A DNA stretch of 27,979 nt from the IMG/VR virus record IMGVR_UViG_3300046457_000100, positions 1-27,979 of that record, one strand, 5' to 3'. Made by a program: the position numbers and the translations under genes. Of this stretch, positions 18,801 to 26,032 are shown in pieces. The notes under the pieces are model-generated. The model ran no database searches. It was not told where the DNA came from and worked only from the letters and a program-made list of their open reading frames with translations. The DNA is from a virus. The first letter of the stretch is position 1. Each line of letters opens with the position of its first letter.

Positions 18801-21800
18801 AATCGGTGGATGGTGGGGCTGACCTGTATCAGGTAGCCACCGACAAGCTGCGTGAGAAGCTCGGGGATCTTCAGAAGCTCCTGAACAGCCGTGGACAGCA
18901 GGACGTTAAGAACCAGATGAAGCACGTCATCGGTCTGATGGACATGTTCTTGCCGGACCTGAAGATGACGGATGACGGTCTGGAGATTGGCCGGGGTGTG
19001 GCCAAGAATCCGCTGACCATCACCATCTACGGTTCGGGTGCAACCGGCATTGCCGGCAAGCTCGTTCGCACGATGACCGGCGAGATCTACCAACGCATGA
19101 GCACGGCTGCTCAGCTGATGGCTGATGCAGAGCGTGCCGGCAAAGAGATCTCGGCTGCCGAAGCGATGTTCCCGAATGATCCGGAAGCTGATGCCAAGTG
19201 GAAGCGCTATCAGGAGCACATCAACGCACTGACGGATGCAGTTGCTGTCTACAGCAAGGACAAGGAATCTCACTTCCTGCTCAAGTCACCGGTTCCGGAG
19301 AACAAGACGAGCGGGTTCCAGGACTACACCTTCAGCCCGGAAGAGCTGAAGAACATGATCACGAACGTGCGATTCATGTTCGTCGATCCGATGCGCTCGG
19401 CAATCTCGGATACGATCGGCAAGGAGTTGGAAGACAACACCACGATGATCCGGATTGCAACGCAGGCTCAGTCGATCCTGATGTCACACATCTACGTGCA
19501 GAAGGTTGAAGCTGCGCTGGAACAGAAGGCCAAGACCGATCCCTTCTTCAAGAAGGATGAGTTCCTGTCGAAGAACGAACTCAAGGCAGTGATGGATAGT
19601 CTCGCTGCTTACCATCCGATGGTGCAGACAGAAGACCAATCCTTCTTCATTGCTGGTTCACAGAACAGTGATGTGAAGACCGCGGACTTCGGACGGGCAC
19701 TCAATGGTGAGTTCCGCCATGCAGGCTTTGTCTCCGGCCCGGCCAACTCTGGGGTGGCAGGTATCCCGTTCCTGAACATCGGGATGGGTGACGGCAAGAT
19801 GATGCAGCTCTTGGCCAACGATCCCCGTGTGCAACGCACGCTGAAGATCTTCGACGGTATGAACATGCCGCTCGATGCGATCACGGAACAGAGCCAGGCA
19901 GCCAATGAGGCAGTCCTCGAATCGTGGCAGGGCAATCCCCTCCAGGCTGTGCATGACTCCTTCTCTCCTTTCCTGGCTCAGATTGCCAAGGAAGGCGGGC
20001 TCGAGAATCTGCCGAAGGCAGTGCATGATGCTCTGGTCAAGTCGCTCTTCGGTCTGGATGCAGAAGGCGAGCACTACTCGGCCAAGGAAGTGCAGTCGAA
20101 GATGAACTTCTTCGAAAGCGTTCTGCGTGATCGTGCTCTGGAAGTGACGGCACGCCACAACGTATTGAGCCAGGTGAACCTGTCTGTCGACCAGATGAGC
20201 TCGGCCGGTGCTCCTCATGTGGTGAAGGGCAAGATGGCGATCAACCCCAACGCCACGAATGAAGAGAAGGCTCTGATCCTGACGAGCCTGTACAACGACG
20301 AGCTCGCCAAGCTGAAGAAGGAAGCAGGCCTCGCACCGGACATTGCTCCGGAGACGCAGCTGGTTGAAGATCCGAAGTCGGTTGAGAAGGCGATTGCCTC
20401 GGACAAGATCAACGAACAGATCAACCAGTTCGGCCGGATCAATAAGGCAACCGGTGCTCGTGTTCTTTCGACCACGGCTACCAACAAGCTGACGATGAAG
20501 GGCTTGCCCAACATCCCGGAACATCAGAAAGTCATTCTTCAGGAGGTTCGCAAGTCGCTCGCTGCCAAGGGTTACCAGATCGTGACGGGCACTCGTGAGC
20601 AGCTGACCAAGTTCGCTCTCGCCAAGGGCGACACGAACGCTACGTTCGGACCCAAGGATAACGGTGTGACTCTTCCTGGCTCGCAACGGATCTACTTGAT
20701 GAATCCGACGAGTGAGGTTCTCACGCACGAGCTGATCCACGCAGCCACGTATGAAGCAGTGCTGGCTCACTACCAAGGCAATTCGACGCCGGTGGTGGCA
20801 GATGCGGTCAAGTCGATCGAAGGTCTGATGAAACAGTTCATGGGTATGAATGTGTCGAAGGAAGACTTCGTCACGCAACAAGCTCATGCTGATGCACTGG
20901 CCGCCATCAATGCCTACAGCGAGCACACGGCAGAAGGCAAGGCTTCCCGTGCGAACGAGTTCATGGCTTGGGCACTGGCCAACCAAGAATTGGCTGATCT
21001 CGGCAAGAAGACCAACGCCCTCGTCCAACTGGCGAAGGATGTCTTCCAGGCAATCAAGCAACTGGTGTACGGTCGGAAGCAAGTTCCCCTTCCTACACCT
21101 GGCTCAGATCTGTTCAGCAACCTGCTGTTCCATACGTCGGTTGTGATGCGCTCGCAGCCGTCGGTGGTTGAGACGATGAAGAACACGGCACTCATGCACA
21201 GCTCGGATTATGGTCAGAGCGAGCGTCTTAGTGATGTGAACCGTACCTTCGGCCGGATGCTGGAGAACTTCGAGAAGCAACCGGATCGTCCGAACCAGCC
21301 GACCACGTTCAAGGCACAGGTGAACTTTGCCACGGTGCAGGCTGCTGGACTGGCGATCAAGGTGCAGGGTCAGGGCTTCCCGATGACCATGCAGGAACAC
21401 AGCACGTTCTCGCTGATCGTCGCTGCACTGGGTACGCAGATGCACCTGGACCCGAACTCCTTGGCCAAGGCTCAGGAGTTGTACCAGCATGTCACGAAGA
21501 ACCTCACGGTCGAACACTTCATGGCCAAGCCGAATGATCAAGGTCCGGATGCAGATCCGAACGATCGTTATCAGGCACAACGTCGCTACAACACCATCCT
21601 CGGTGAGTTCGGTTCGACCAAGGATAAGAGCGGCCGCTCTTCGCTGCTGCCGGTGTTCCTCGGGCTGGCGATGACCAATGACGGCTTCCGGGCAGTGCTC
21701 TCGAAGATGGATCTGCCGGAGGGTGTGAAGTCCAACGCCAACTCCAAGGTGGATGCGTATGCCGAGAACATGGCTCAGGGACTCATGGACCGCCTCGGAG

Positions 21801-24589
21801 ATCGAGCAGCTGGCCTGACAGGCAAAGGTGCTGAGCAGAACGTGCAGGCCTCGCTCGACGCTCTCATGGGCCATGTGATGCAGGTGTCGGTGGAACGTGA
21901 GATGTTCATGGAACAGACGGCGGCCGGCAATGTCGCAGATTCGATCAACGCTGCGATGGTGCAGGGCGTCGAGCGTCTCTCAGGAGCAGCGATCGACAAG
22001 CTGGAAAAGATCATCAACGATCCGAAGACTTCGCCGTGGGCGAAGAACGCAGCCAAATACGCCCAGCTCTCGGCCATGATGGCCACCGAGAAAAACGGCA
22101 ACATCGTGGCTGAGTCGGTGGTGTCGCACATGAACAAGATGAATGCGTGGCAACCGCTACACGACACGGTGTACGACTTCATCGGCCGTACCGAGCAGAA
22201 CGCACCGGTCTACGACATGATGAAGCTGGTTCGCTCACAGGTGTCGCAGGATCGTCAGAACTACCGCGAGCACGTACCGGGCATCATTGCTGATCACTTC
22301 AGCCGTCCGCTGGAAGATCACGAGTGGGCAACGTTGCACCGTGCGATGGGCAAGACCGACATCGCAGCACTCCGCGGCACGTTGAAGAACTCCGAGATTC
22401 ATGAACTCCTCGGTGACGCCAAGCAGCTCGACTCGGCCATCAACGCACTCGAAGGTCAGCTGAAGGCCTACGACAAGAAGAACTGGAGCATGTACCAGCA
22501 GAAGTCTCAGCAGCTCGCCAACTATATGATGAATGGCGAAGTGGGGACCAACCTGCTCCGCAATGCCACGGCCATCTCTCATCTGTTCGGTGAGCGCAAG
22601 GCTTCGGGTGTCGGACATAGCCAAGAGCTGGTCAAGATGATCGACCACCTGACGACGCTCTACGCACTGGAGCATCTGAGCCCGACGGAGAAGGCTACGC
22701 TTTCTTCCTTGGCTCTGACCGAAGGTGACGGTATCGGCTTCACGACTGACTATCTGGTTGGTCAGCGAGCTGAAGAGGAGCGCAAGATGGAAGGCTCCAG
22801 CCGTGCTCGTCTGAATGGCTTCAAGGGATTCATCCCCGAAGTCAGCCAGTCCGGTGTGCAACTGAGGGTGGCTGATGACAAGGAGTATCAGCAACTCACC
22901 GAGCAGTCGTTCGAACGTGTGGCTGACTACAAGGGCAGCACCGCAGACGGAACCAAGGGAAGAATGGGGTATTACTTCTCAGGGACTTCCGCACAGCAGA
23001 CCTTCCTGCAGGGGATCTTCCAGAACGTGCGGCAGACGGCGAATGGTGTGGACCTGATGACGGGTTACAACAACTCGACGATGACGGCTGGCCGGATCTC
23101 GGATCGCTCGGAAGTCGCTCGGATCCTCCTGAACCTGGCTCTGGGTGAAGGTGGTAACGAGCCGCTGATGCCTGTCTTCGATGCGAAGGGGCAGGTGGTG
23201 GCATTCGAGCGCTCGATCGATCCGGAGCAGCTCGCACGCGTGCAGACGGACCAGAATCTGGCCAAGCGGATCGGTGCATGGCGTGGTCGACAAGTCGAAG
23301 AAGCCAAGGCGCAGCAGTTCAACAATGCGCTGATCGATGCTCTGCACGATCGTTACAACAACGACATGAAAAAGAGCCAGTCGAAGCAGGCCGAGTACGT
23401 CAACCTGTTCAGCCATGCCTACCTGAAGTCGGACCCGGTGATTGCTGATGCAGTGAAGCTCTGGACGCCGGAGACACGGAACCGTATTGAGTCTGTGTTC
23501 GGCAAGGATGCGTTCTGGGTGCCGAAGGACATGCTGCATGACACGTCGGGTTACCGCCAAGCATCGGTGGGTGATGTGTTCACCGGCAACAGCCGTCTCT
23601 CCACTGAGACGCAGGAATACTTGCGCCGCACGATGATCGGCATGTTTGGCAACAAGGCCTACCAGTACTTCACCAATGGCGAGAAGATCTTGCAGAACTT
23701 CATCGGGGATGCCAAGACACTGATCGTTGTGAAGAGTGTGGTGGTGCCCATGATCAACGCAGCAGGTAATGTGTTGCAGCTGGTGAGCCGTGGTGTGCCG
23801 ATCAAGCACATCGGTGTGGGGATGCCGAAGAAGATCGCAGAGACGAACTCCTACGTGAATCAACGTGTCGCACAGATCAAACTCGAAACTGAGATGCGAG
23901 GTGTGACTGATGATCCGGTGGCCACGCGTAATCTGACGACGCAGTGGCAGTCGATCGAGGACAGCATCAAGCGGTTGTCGATCTACCCGCTGATCCAGGC
24001 AGGAGAGTTCACTGCGATCTCGGATGCGACGCAAGTCGGATCGGACGATGTGGATCTGGCTTCGGGCAAGCTGCAATCCTTCATGGAGAGCCAGGTAGAT
24101 AAGTTGCCGAAGTCGTTGCAAACCGCTGGACGGTACGCCCTTGTGACCAAGGACACCGCACTGTTCAAGGGATTGCAGAAGTCGGTGGAGTACGGTGACT
24201 TCATTGCGAAGGCGCTCTATTTTGATGACCTGGTGAATCGTAAAGGCCTGACAAATGAGCAAGCTCTGGGCAAGGTGACGGAAGAGTTTGTGAACTATGA
24301 CAAGCTGCCGGGTCGTTTCCGGGGATACCTGGAATCGATCGGCTTGCTCTGGTTCTACAACTTCAAGATCCGGGCCACGAAGACGGCCATGTCGATGATG
24401 CGCAACAACCCGCTGCATACGCTGCTGGCTGCGTCTTTGCCGATGCCGAGCATGTTCGCCTCGGTCGGTACGCCGCTCTCGGACAACTTCATCTCGAAGC
24501 TGTTCAGTGGGCAGATCGGTTACAGCTGGGGGCTTGGGCAGATCCTGCACGCTCCGCAGATGAACCCGTGGATTAACATCTTCGGGTAA
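12851..24589 (+). CDS. Giant virion RNA polymerase polyprotein (N4 gp50-like vRNAP)
   Basis: This 3912-residue protein is a virion-packaged, T7-like single-subunit RNA polymerase, ejected into the host to transcribe early genes. Polymerase motifs occur in order: TLLPGR at 1821-1826 (probable T/DxxGR), DGMTNG with D1938 (motif A), Rx3Kx7YG with R2048, K2052 and Y2060-G2061 (motif B), and HDSF with D2369 (motif C). The polymerase core is therefore about 1320-2450. Other parts: a helical N-terminus (1-1028); a Lys/Glu/Ala/Pro linker (about 1029-1107); a module (about 1110-1270) with R1158, TSATS at 1193-1197 and E1236-G-E1238, perhaps ADP-ribosyltransferase-like; a second linker (about 1275-1317); a metallopeptidase-like region with HELIH at 2626-2630 and E2703; and a helical C-terminus. 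N4 vRNAP is about 3500 aa, so this one is longer. ATG 12851 follows AGGGA. Confidence 0.93.
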   Translation: MSDTLNALLAAAASNAATTPVTPGAPTPMDATSDRIQKQLSFLAPTKQDSVTEKMAGLTGDSYHGLAVSADRNAQAGMASASPIERDLRTMNPMNFLMKYGDDGQKMLDRYVSAQRDVMTENGQSRDGGQILGDSINSVVTGLGSTIGTLGAWGAGAIDPKLGANISKSIADAAQNMQERKSAVAQDHAIQGADLYNLQKRDTAAQYKNEIKAGPGPIEQSLNALDKAMGYKPQSADMMATLRREGRNALNEVGNDVSDPTQFGEGAANAVGSLLATGPMAKVIGLGGKAISSLVPVSTKASIAASAAIDAATGTPSAARLLAAAAEKTGEHLPGALAIGAMEGGGAYQQTAADVMNMSPEELAKTSPAYQKLVAGGMLPEDARATLAGQAGSAAAPRQALAGMLTGAFVAPFEAHPFKFGGGRTALQNMGKEALEEGVQNATGQMSQNKAEADLGIDPAKQLFDSVGQQFGQGALYGSAAAGHVSAPGVVLGTSGRAVAGAASLAANGVKAGVQAGVNAVPSALEAVRQGLSKAKDVAGQYADELTPNMPGMPKVSMPGAPDVGGVVKNAASMAQQGLSAIKPYVSKVTDYFANKGDAVLKKNEQSSPVSDDVIAQAANEVSQQSAQTEALKQSVADTPDLPDEAKQKATEYLDQAQKITQLSPEQVSAMHPAAQAVVGDTTNRMSAIQSMQSFVSSTKNSEADRLAVAAQLQAEKADIGRFANSTPAALDGLPADHGVREYADNVATFAKGVDQTPGATRADRATADLLEKASSILKPLTEERIGTPEGQADAKTIANLAAVAPAQLDPNSVGVALKHATAAGLSEDQKRSLKLASGLLEKAQAWSDARKANGDAALSPKDLVTEKVTTGDTSNPYKQSALQHAQGIAAAYRAGDLDSARVKLLDLQKFANSQQNKLAAINTHLVTGNSDESKSVHYLRLSSDADRSFSLSDKGVGVKPASEGSVRFARRVAAEAKFLTDLSNHLAAAYPELNVDHLEHTPLDSRLAEGTVKDVVQGFKDGTRSVKSEPSVTQNQEAIQKVTEAKDAAKETVAPVESANKAEPAAKEEKAPATGPLTEKQKAQAREEARKAPAAKPTAEDRAMSREDALREIGRLSDEAFNDNHPGMPQQSTSEGKFGASDGKLNLDDKGNVVLHRVANSEDHLNKGGVEAHGQELLDTSMSDGGGKGLPTSATSNWGEKAYGDRNVVGTYTIPLHELFDAIRRGDAVLGNPAEGELVLNPAFAERYLSEMKFRDEAAEAANKAGAITVDLSNDNQGAKEEKAAPVEEKVSTQTKETSKQETKSEPVKEAPKQDPLDRLLPKSASDGDLVQRFAALSQLDTRTPAQQAQMDSVKKELHSRQIEAVSSDDPKTGLAAVFPSLVQPVDGGNQFTKAFRVAKPDSQGNPPSNIILHEQPLRGIADAVKQSIRVMPASTSKDVYAGYKGLFEQANDIARSMRAQLDDFLTKKNVGQRFRDGEQAHRWLDGKVLNLTEDVNGKHRYNEQLLQSTALAAISWYLSSGQAGGVYDEQDAAKALGVPVLSIDDTLMENLKGSSSTIEMLDSLAAKIQQYWGVRADPTQPIGLTEGIPLSMAAEVMRAMKEQGMLSSQNFWIDTSEFGGVVDAPTKEMIKAGTVKEIQRVTVVKLPEEEGSLGEAIRRYPDLIEQAVLNEPTPTYYFNDQRPNVARTQMRNEYVQNTKDQLSALKNETDTPHYLNQTMANLYLDMGRDVALRWFGAGDLSDRVLNVNHAASLKGQNMTTGQAYDAFLNLHSALEGEAATSGVDITDIPNHYGYNMSRVVRMQMLGKYTPQSTKFIRETLLPGRATLDLTDAKGMQAFNLGLGQALGIKVHNLYYEDITKKLDTLLNGSLAPAVDHLQSWLKGEDLDPSEMEKAFNNAEMEISPLALHALTEYARFQNATDEERSKFTTTKYLEADGMTNGPINAMALLSTGPFTADWVGNMRRGGLVIGGDETNTSSQIRQSVDGGADLYQVATDKLREKLGDLQKLLNSRGQQDVKNQMKHVIGLMDMFLPDLKMTDDGLEIGRGVAKNPLTITIYGSGATGIAGKLVRTMTGEIYQRMSTAAQLMADAERAGKEISAAEAMFPNDPEADAKWKRYQEHINALTDAVAVYSKDKESHFLLKSPVPENKTSGFQDYTFSPEELKNMITNVRFMFVDPMRSAISDTIGKELEDNTTMIRIATQAQSILMSHIYVQKVEAALEQKAKTDPFFKKDEFLSKNELKAVMDSLAAYHPMVQTEDQSFFIAGSQNSDVKTADFGRALNGEFRHAGFVSGPANSGVAGIPFLNIGMGDGKMMQLLANDPRVQRTLKIFDGMNMPLDAITEQSQAANEAVLESWQGNPLQAVHDSFSPFLAQIAKEGGLENLPKAVHDALVKSLFGLDAEGEHYSAKEVQSKMNFFESVLRDRALEVTARHNVLSQVNLSVDQMSSAGAPHVVKGKMAINPNATNEEKALILTSLYNDELAKLKKEAGLAPDIAPETQLVEDPKSVEKAIASDKINEQINQFGRINKATGARVLSTTATNKLTMKGLPNIPEHQKVILQEVRKSLAAKGYQIVTGTREQLTKFALAKGDTNATFGPKDNGVTLPGSQRIYLMNPTSEVLTHELIHAATYEAVLAHYQGNSTPVVADAVKSIEGLMKQFMGMNVSKEDFVTQQAHADALAAINAYSEHTAEGKASRANEFMAWALANQELADLGKKTNALVQLAKDVFQAIKQLVYGRKQVPLPTPGSDLFSNLLFHTSVVMRSQPSVVETMKNTALMHSSDYGQSERLSDVNRTFGRMLENFEKQPDRPNQPTTFKAQVNFATVQAAGLAIKVQGQGFPMTMQEHSTFSLIVAALGTQMHLDPNSLAKAQELYQHVTKNLTVEHFMAKPNDQGPDADPNDRYQAQRRYNTILGEFGSTKDKSGRSSLLPVFLGLAMTNDGFRAVLSKMDLPEGVKSNANSKVDAYAENMAQGLMDRLGDRAAGLTGKGAEQNVQASLDALMGHVMQVSVEREMFMEQTAAGNVADSINAAMVQGVERLSGAAIDKLEKIINDPKTSPWAKNAAKYAQLSAMMATEKNGNIVAESVVSHMNKMNAWQPLHDTVYDFIGRTEQNAPVYDMMKLVRSQVSQDRQNYREHVPGIIADHFSRPLEDHEWATLHRAMGKTDIAALRGTLKNSEIHELLGDAKQLDSAINALEGQLKAYDKKNWSMYQQKSQQLANYMMNGEVGTNLLRNATAISHLFGERKASGVGHSQELVKMIDHLTTLYALEHLSPTEKATLSSLALTEGDGIGFTTDYLVGQRAEEERKMEGSSRARLNGFKGFIPEVSQSGVQLRVADDKEYQQLTEQSFERVADYKGSTADGTKGRMGYYFSGTSAQQTFLQGIFQNVRQTANGVDLMTGYNNSTMTAGRISDRSEVARILLNLALGEGGNEPLMPVFDAKGQVVAFERSIDPEQLARVQTDQNLAKRIGAWRGRQVEEAKAQQFNNALIDALHDRYNNDMKKSQSKQAEYVNLFSHAYLKSDPVIADAVKLWTPETRNRIESVFGKDAFWVPKDMLHDTSGYRQASVGDVFTGNSRLSTETQEYLRRTMIGMFGNKAYQYFTNGEKILQNFIGDAKTLIVVKSVVVPMINAAGNVLQLVSRGVPIKHIGVGMPKKIAETNSYVNQRVAQIKLETEMRGVTDDPVATRNLTTQWQSIEDSIKRLSIYPLIQAGEFTAISDATQVGSDDVDLASGKLQSFMESQVDKLPKSLQTAGRYALVTKDTALFKGLQKSVEYGDFIAKALYFDDLVNRKGLTNEQALGKVTEEFVNYDKLPGRFRGYLESIGLLWFYNFKIRATKTAMSMMRNNPLHTLLAASLPMPSMFASVGTPLSDNFISKLFSGQIGYSWGLGQILHAPQMNPWINIFG

Positions 24590-24597
24590 AAATGAAA

Positions 24598-24626
24598 AAG
24601 GCCACCGCAAGGTGGCCTTCTTGTTT
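24598..24626. terminator. Bidirectional terminator at the convergence point
   Basis: AAGGCCACC (24598-24606) pairs perfectly with GGTGGCCTT (24611-24619) around a GCAA tetraloop. CTTGTTT follows on the + strand, and the AAAAATGAAAAA before the stem gives a T-rich run for - strand transcripts. It lies nine bases after the vRNAP stop and fits a terminator shared by the two converging gene blocks. Confidence 0.87.
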
Positions 24627-24628
24627 GA

Positions 24629-24719
24629 TGGCGACTAATAAGCTCGGCCTGTGTTTCCGAGCGGCTATGGGTTTTCCACGGGGGTTTCCACCTGCCAGCG
24701 CACGTCACCTTAGTCGCCA
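24629..24719. ncRNA. Candidate structured RNA in the convergent gap
   Basis: A perfect 10-bp closing stem, TGGCGACTAA (24629-24638) with TTAGTCGCCA (24710-24719), encloses a 71-base interior. Inside, GCTCGG (24642-24647) pairs with CCGAGC (24657-24662) around a nine-base loop, and GGC/GCC pairs are possible around a doubled TTTCCAC sequence. The size and multi-arm layout recall a small noncoding RNA, but no tRNA anticodon or T-arm can be placed. The strand is undecided, since the stem works in both directions. Together with the neighbouring hairpin, this fills the 24620-24807 gap, which has no convincing gene. Confidence 0.4.
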
Positions 24720-24728
24720 AAACTGGGT

Positions 24729-24761
24729 GGTGGCTCCAGTTCTCTCAGGACTGAAGCCACC
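24729..24761. other. Second hairpin in the convergent gap
   Basis: GGTGGCT (24729-24735) pairs with AGCCACC (24755-24761); inside, CAGTTC (24737-24742) pairs with GGACTG (24748-24753) with one G-T pair, closed by a five-base loop. Read on the - strand it is followed by ACCCAGTTTTGG, so it could end the minus-strand operon, though the T run is short and late. CTCTCAGG occurs in the loop and again just downstream. Confidence 0.5.
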
Positions 24762-24807
24762 GGTACTTCACTCTCTCAACTCTCTCAGGGTCTAGAGAAC
24801 CTACATC

Positions 24808-25017
24808 TTACCGAAAATCATTCGGGTCATGCGGCCAACGAGGAGGACGAGGTCTCGTCTTCTCCTCTGGATCAGGGGCTTTGGTCGACAGCCAGCAGAG
24901 TCCCCCGATGATAACCAGCACGGCTAGATAGGGAGCCATGGCCATGAACATGGCAGACAGCGCCAGGAACATGGCTACGAACAGGATCCCTATGAGCAGG
25001 ATCCCGAATGCGTTCAC
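24808..25017 (-). CDS. Small membrane protein, last gene of minus-strand block
   Basis: This 69-residue protein has two adjoining hydrophobic helices (about residues 4-26 and 28-45) and a short polar, Pro/Arg-rich tail (PDPEEKTRPRPPRWPHDPND). The GTG start overlaps the stop of the upstream gene in a GTGA arrangement, a standard sign of translational coupling. I do not recognise a family. A membrane protein at the end of the replication block might be involved in host takeover, superinfection exclusion or lysis, but nothing in the sequence decides this. Confidence 0.62.
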   Translation of the reverse strand: MNAFGILLIGILFVAMFLALSAMFMAMAPYLAVLVIIGGLCWLSTKAPDPEEKTRPRPPRWPHDPNDFR

Positions 25018-25472
25018 TCAGCGTTGCTCACGCGCTTCAGCCCGCCGAACAGGCTCTTCTTCGGCGCTTCAACCGGGGGAGCTTCGTTGTCGCCTTGCAC
25101 TGCTTCCGGCTCAGCCGAACCTTCCGTGTCACCAGTTTGCTCCCCAGCCTGGGTCGAGGTATTCGTCTCGTCCGAAGTCGGGGTCAGTTCGTTTCCCTGG
25201 CTCACGACTTCGGCTGCCTTCGGCGCCGGCTCTTCCCGCTTGAGCACCGGAGCGGCCGGAGCAGCAGTTTCAACCTTCGGTGCCGGGGCCGGCGCAGCTG
25301 CCTTCAGCTTGGCCGGCGTGATGTCGATGTCCGCCGTGAAGCCCACATCACCACGGGTCGAGCGGATGTCGATGTCGATCTGCATGCCTTCTTTGATCGT
25401 GATCTGCTCGCTGATGTAGTTGCGGATTGCTGCTTCGATTTCCGTCTGAACGATCTGGATTTTCATTTTCAT
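25014..25472 (-). CDS. Unknown protein with N-terminal domain, Pro/Ala linker and KKSLFG tail
   Basis: This is a protein of 152 residues from ATG 25472 (ATGA overlap with the resolvase stop) or 150 residues from the next ATG at 25466. The latter is better placed relative to the AAAGG upstream. Residues 1-55 form a small predicted alpha/beta unit (EIEAAIRNYISEQITIKEG, then IDIDIRS...). Residues about 56-130 are a disordered Ala/Pro/Glu/Thr linker. The C-terminus has APKKSLFGG (KKSLFG at 138-143), nearly the same as the SSB tail encoded two genes upstream. I do not know a family. The shared tail suggests a common partner with the SSB. Confidence 0.7.
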   Translation of the reverse strand: MKMKIQIVQTEIEAAIRNYISEQITIKEGMQIDIDIRSTRGDVGFTADIDITPAKLKAAAPAPAPKVETAAPAAPVLKREEPAPKAAEVVSQGNELTPTSDETNTSTQAGEQTGDTEGSAEPEAVQGDNEAPPVEAPKKSLFGGLKRVSNAE

Positions 25473-26026
25473 ACCTTTGCGAAGAGTCGCATTAAATTCT
25501 GGAACATGGGCGTATTCACGCCTGCATGGATTGCGCCGATGGCGTCGGCTACGTGTTCTGCTTTGGTCGCTGAGACTGCGCCGTTGTGATACGGCCAGTT
25601 GGCATCGGGGTATTGGGCCAAGCCCGCTTCAATCATCTGGTTCTTGGTCGCGTCTTTCTTGCCGGAAAATGCCTTCTTCACTTCAAGTGCGGTCACTTCG
25701 ATCAGGGGGATCCCTTCGGCCATGACTGCACCCAGCACTCCAATACAGAATCCGTAGGACGCCATCGCTCGCGCTGACTGGGATCCAACGGGGACTTCGA
25801 CGAAGATCACTTTCGCCTTGCGGGCAACTGGGAGCACTACCTCCGCCAGTTGCCGGGTGAGGTAGAGATCGCTGGAGTTCTGACGAACCTGCTTGCCTTC
25901 CATGTCCTTGGGACAAACCACGGACAGGTGAGGGTTGCTCAGCTCGCCAGAATCCAGATCCAGTACTGCCTGGGCGATCCCCCAGTTACGCATGGCGGGA
26001 TCGAAGCCGACGACAGGGATCTTCAT
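25469..26026 (-). CDS. RuvC-like Holliday-junction resolvase
   Basis: This 185-residue protein has the RNase H-like RuvC pattern: GFDPAMRNWG with D9 and N14, VIFVEVPVGSQ with E77, and near the C-terminus KAEHVADAIGA with E157, H158 and D161. These are the expected metal-binding acids of a junction-resolving nuclease acting on branched DNA before packaging. The length is close to that of bacterial RuvC (about 170 aa). It begins six bases after the SSB stop and overlaps the next gene by four bases, so it belongs to the same operon. The family call is good; specificity for Holliday junctions over other branched DNA is inferred. Confidence 0.85.
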   Translation of the reverse strand: MKIPVVGFDPAMRNWGIAQAVLDLDSGELSNPHLSVVCPKDMEGKQVRQNSSDLYLTRQLAEVVLPVARKAKVIFVEVPVGSQSARAMASYGFCIGVLGAVMAEGIPLIEVTALEVKKAFSGKKDATKNQMIEAGLAQYPDANWPYHNGAVSATKAEHVADAIGAIHAGVNTPMFQNLMRLFAKV

Positions 26027-26032
26027 GGCGCT

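Noticed and set aside
19658-21082. Open frame of 474 codons on the - strand opposite the vRNAP gene
   Set aside because: Same reason: it is antisense to polymerase motif C and the HELIH region, with a shadow-type composition.
22979-24610. Long open frame (543 codons) on the - strand opposite the vRNAP gene
   Set aside because: It lies wholly opposite a strongly supported gene with conserved motifs, has an Arg/His/Leu-rich composition typical of an antisense shadow, and no ribosome binding site or family pattern.
24629-24719. tRNA gene in the convergent gap
   Set aside because: The closing stem looks like an acceptor stem, but no anticodon arm, T-loop sequence or correct spacing can be placed; kept only as a possible structured RNA.
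24592-24795. 67-codon + strand frame after the vRNAP gene
   Set aside because: It begins inside the terminator hairpin, crosses the structured element, and encodes a low-quality composition without a ribosome binding site.
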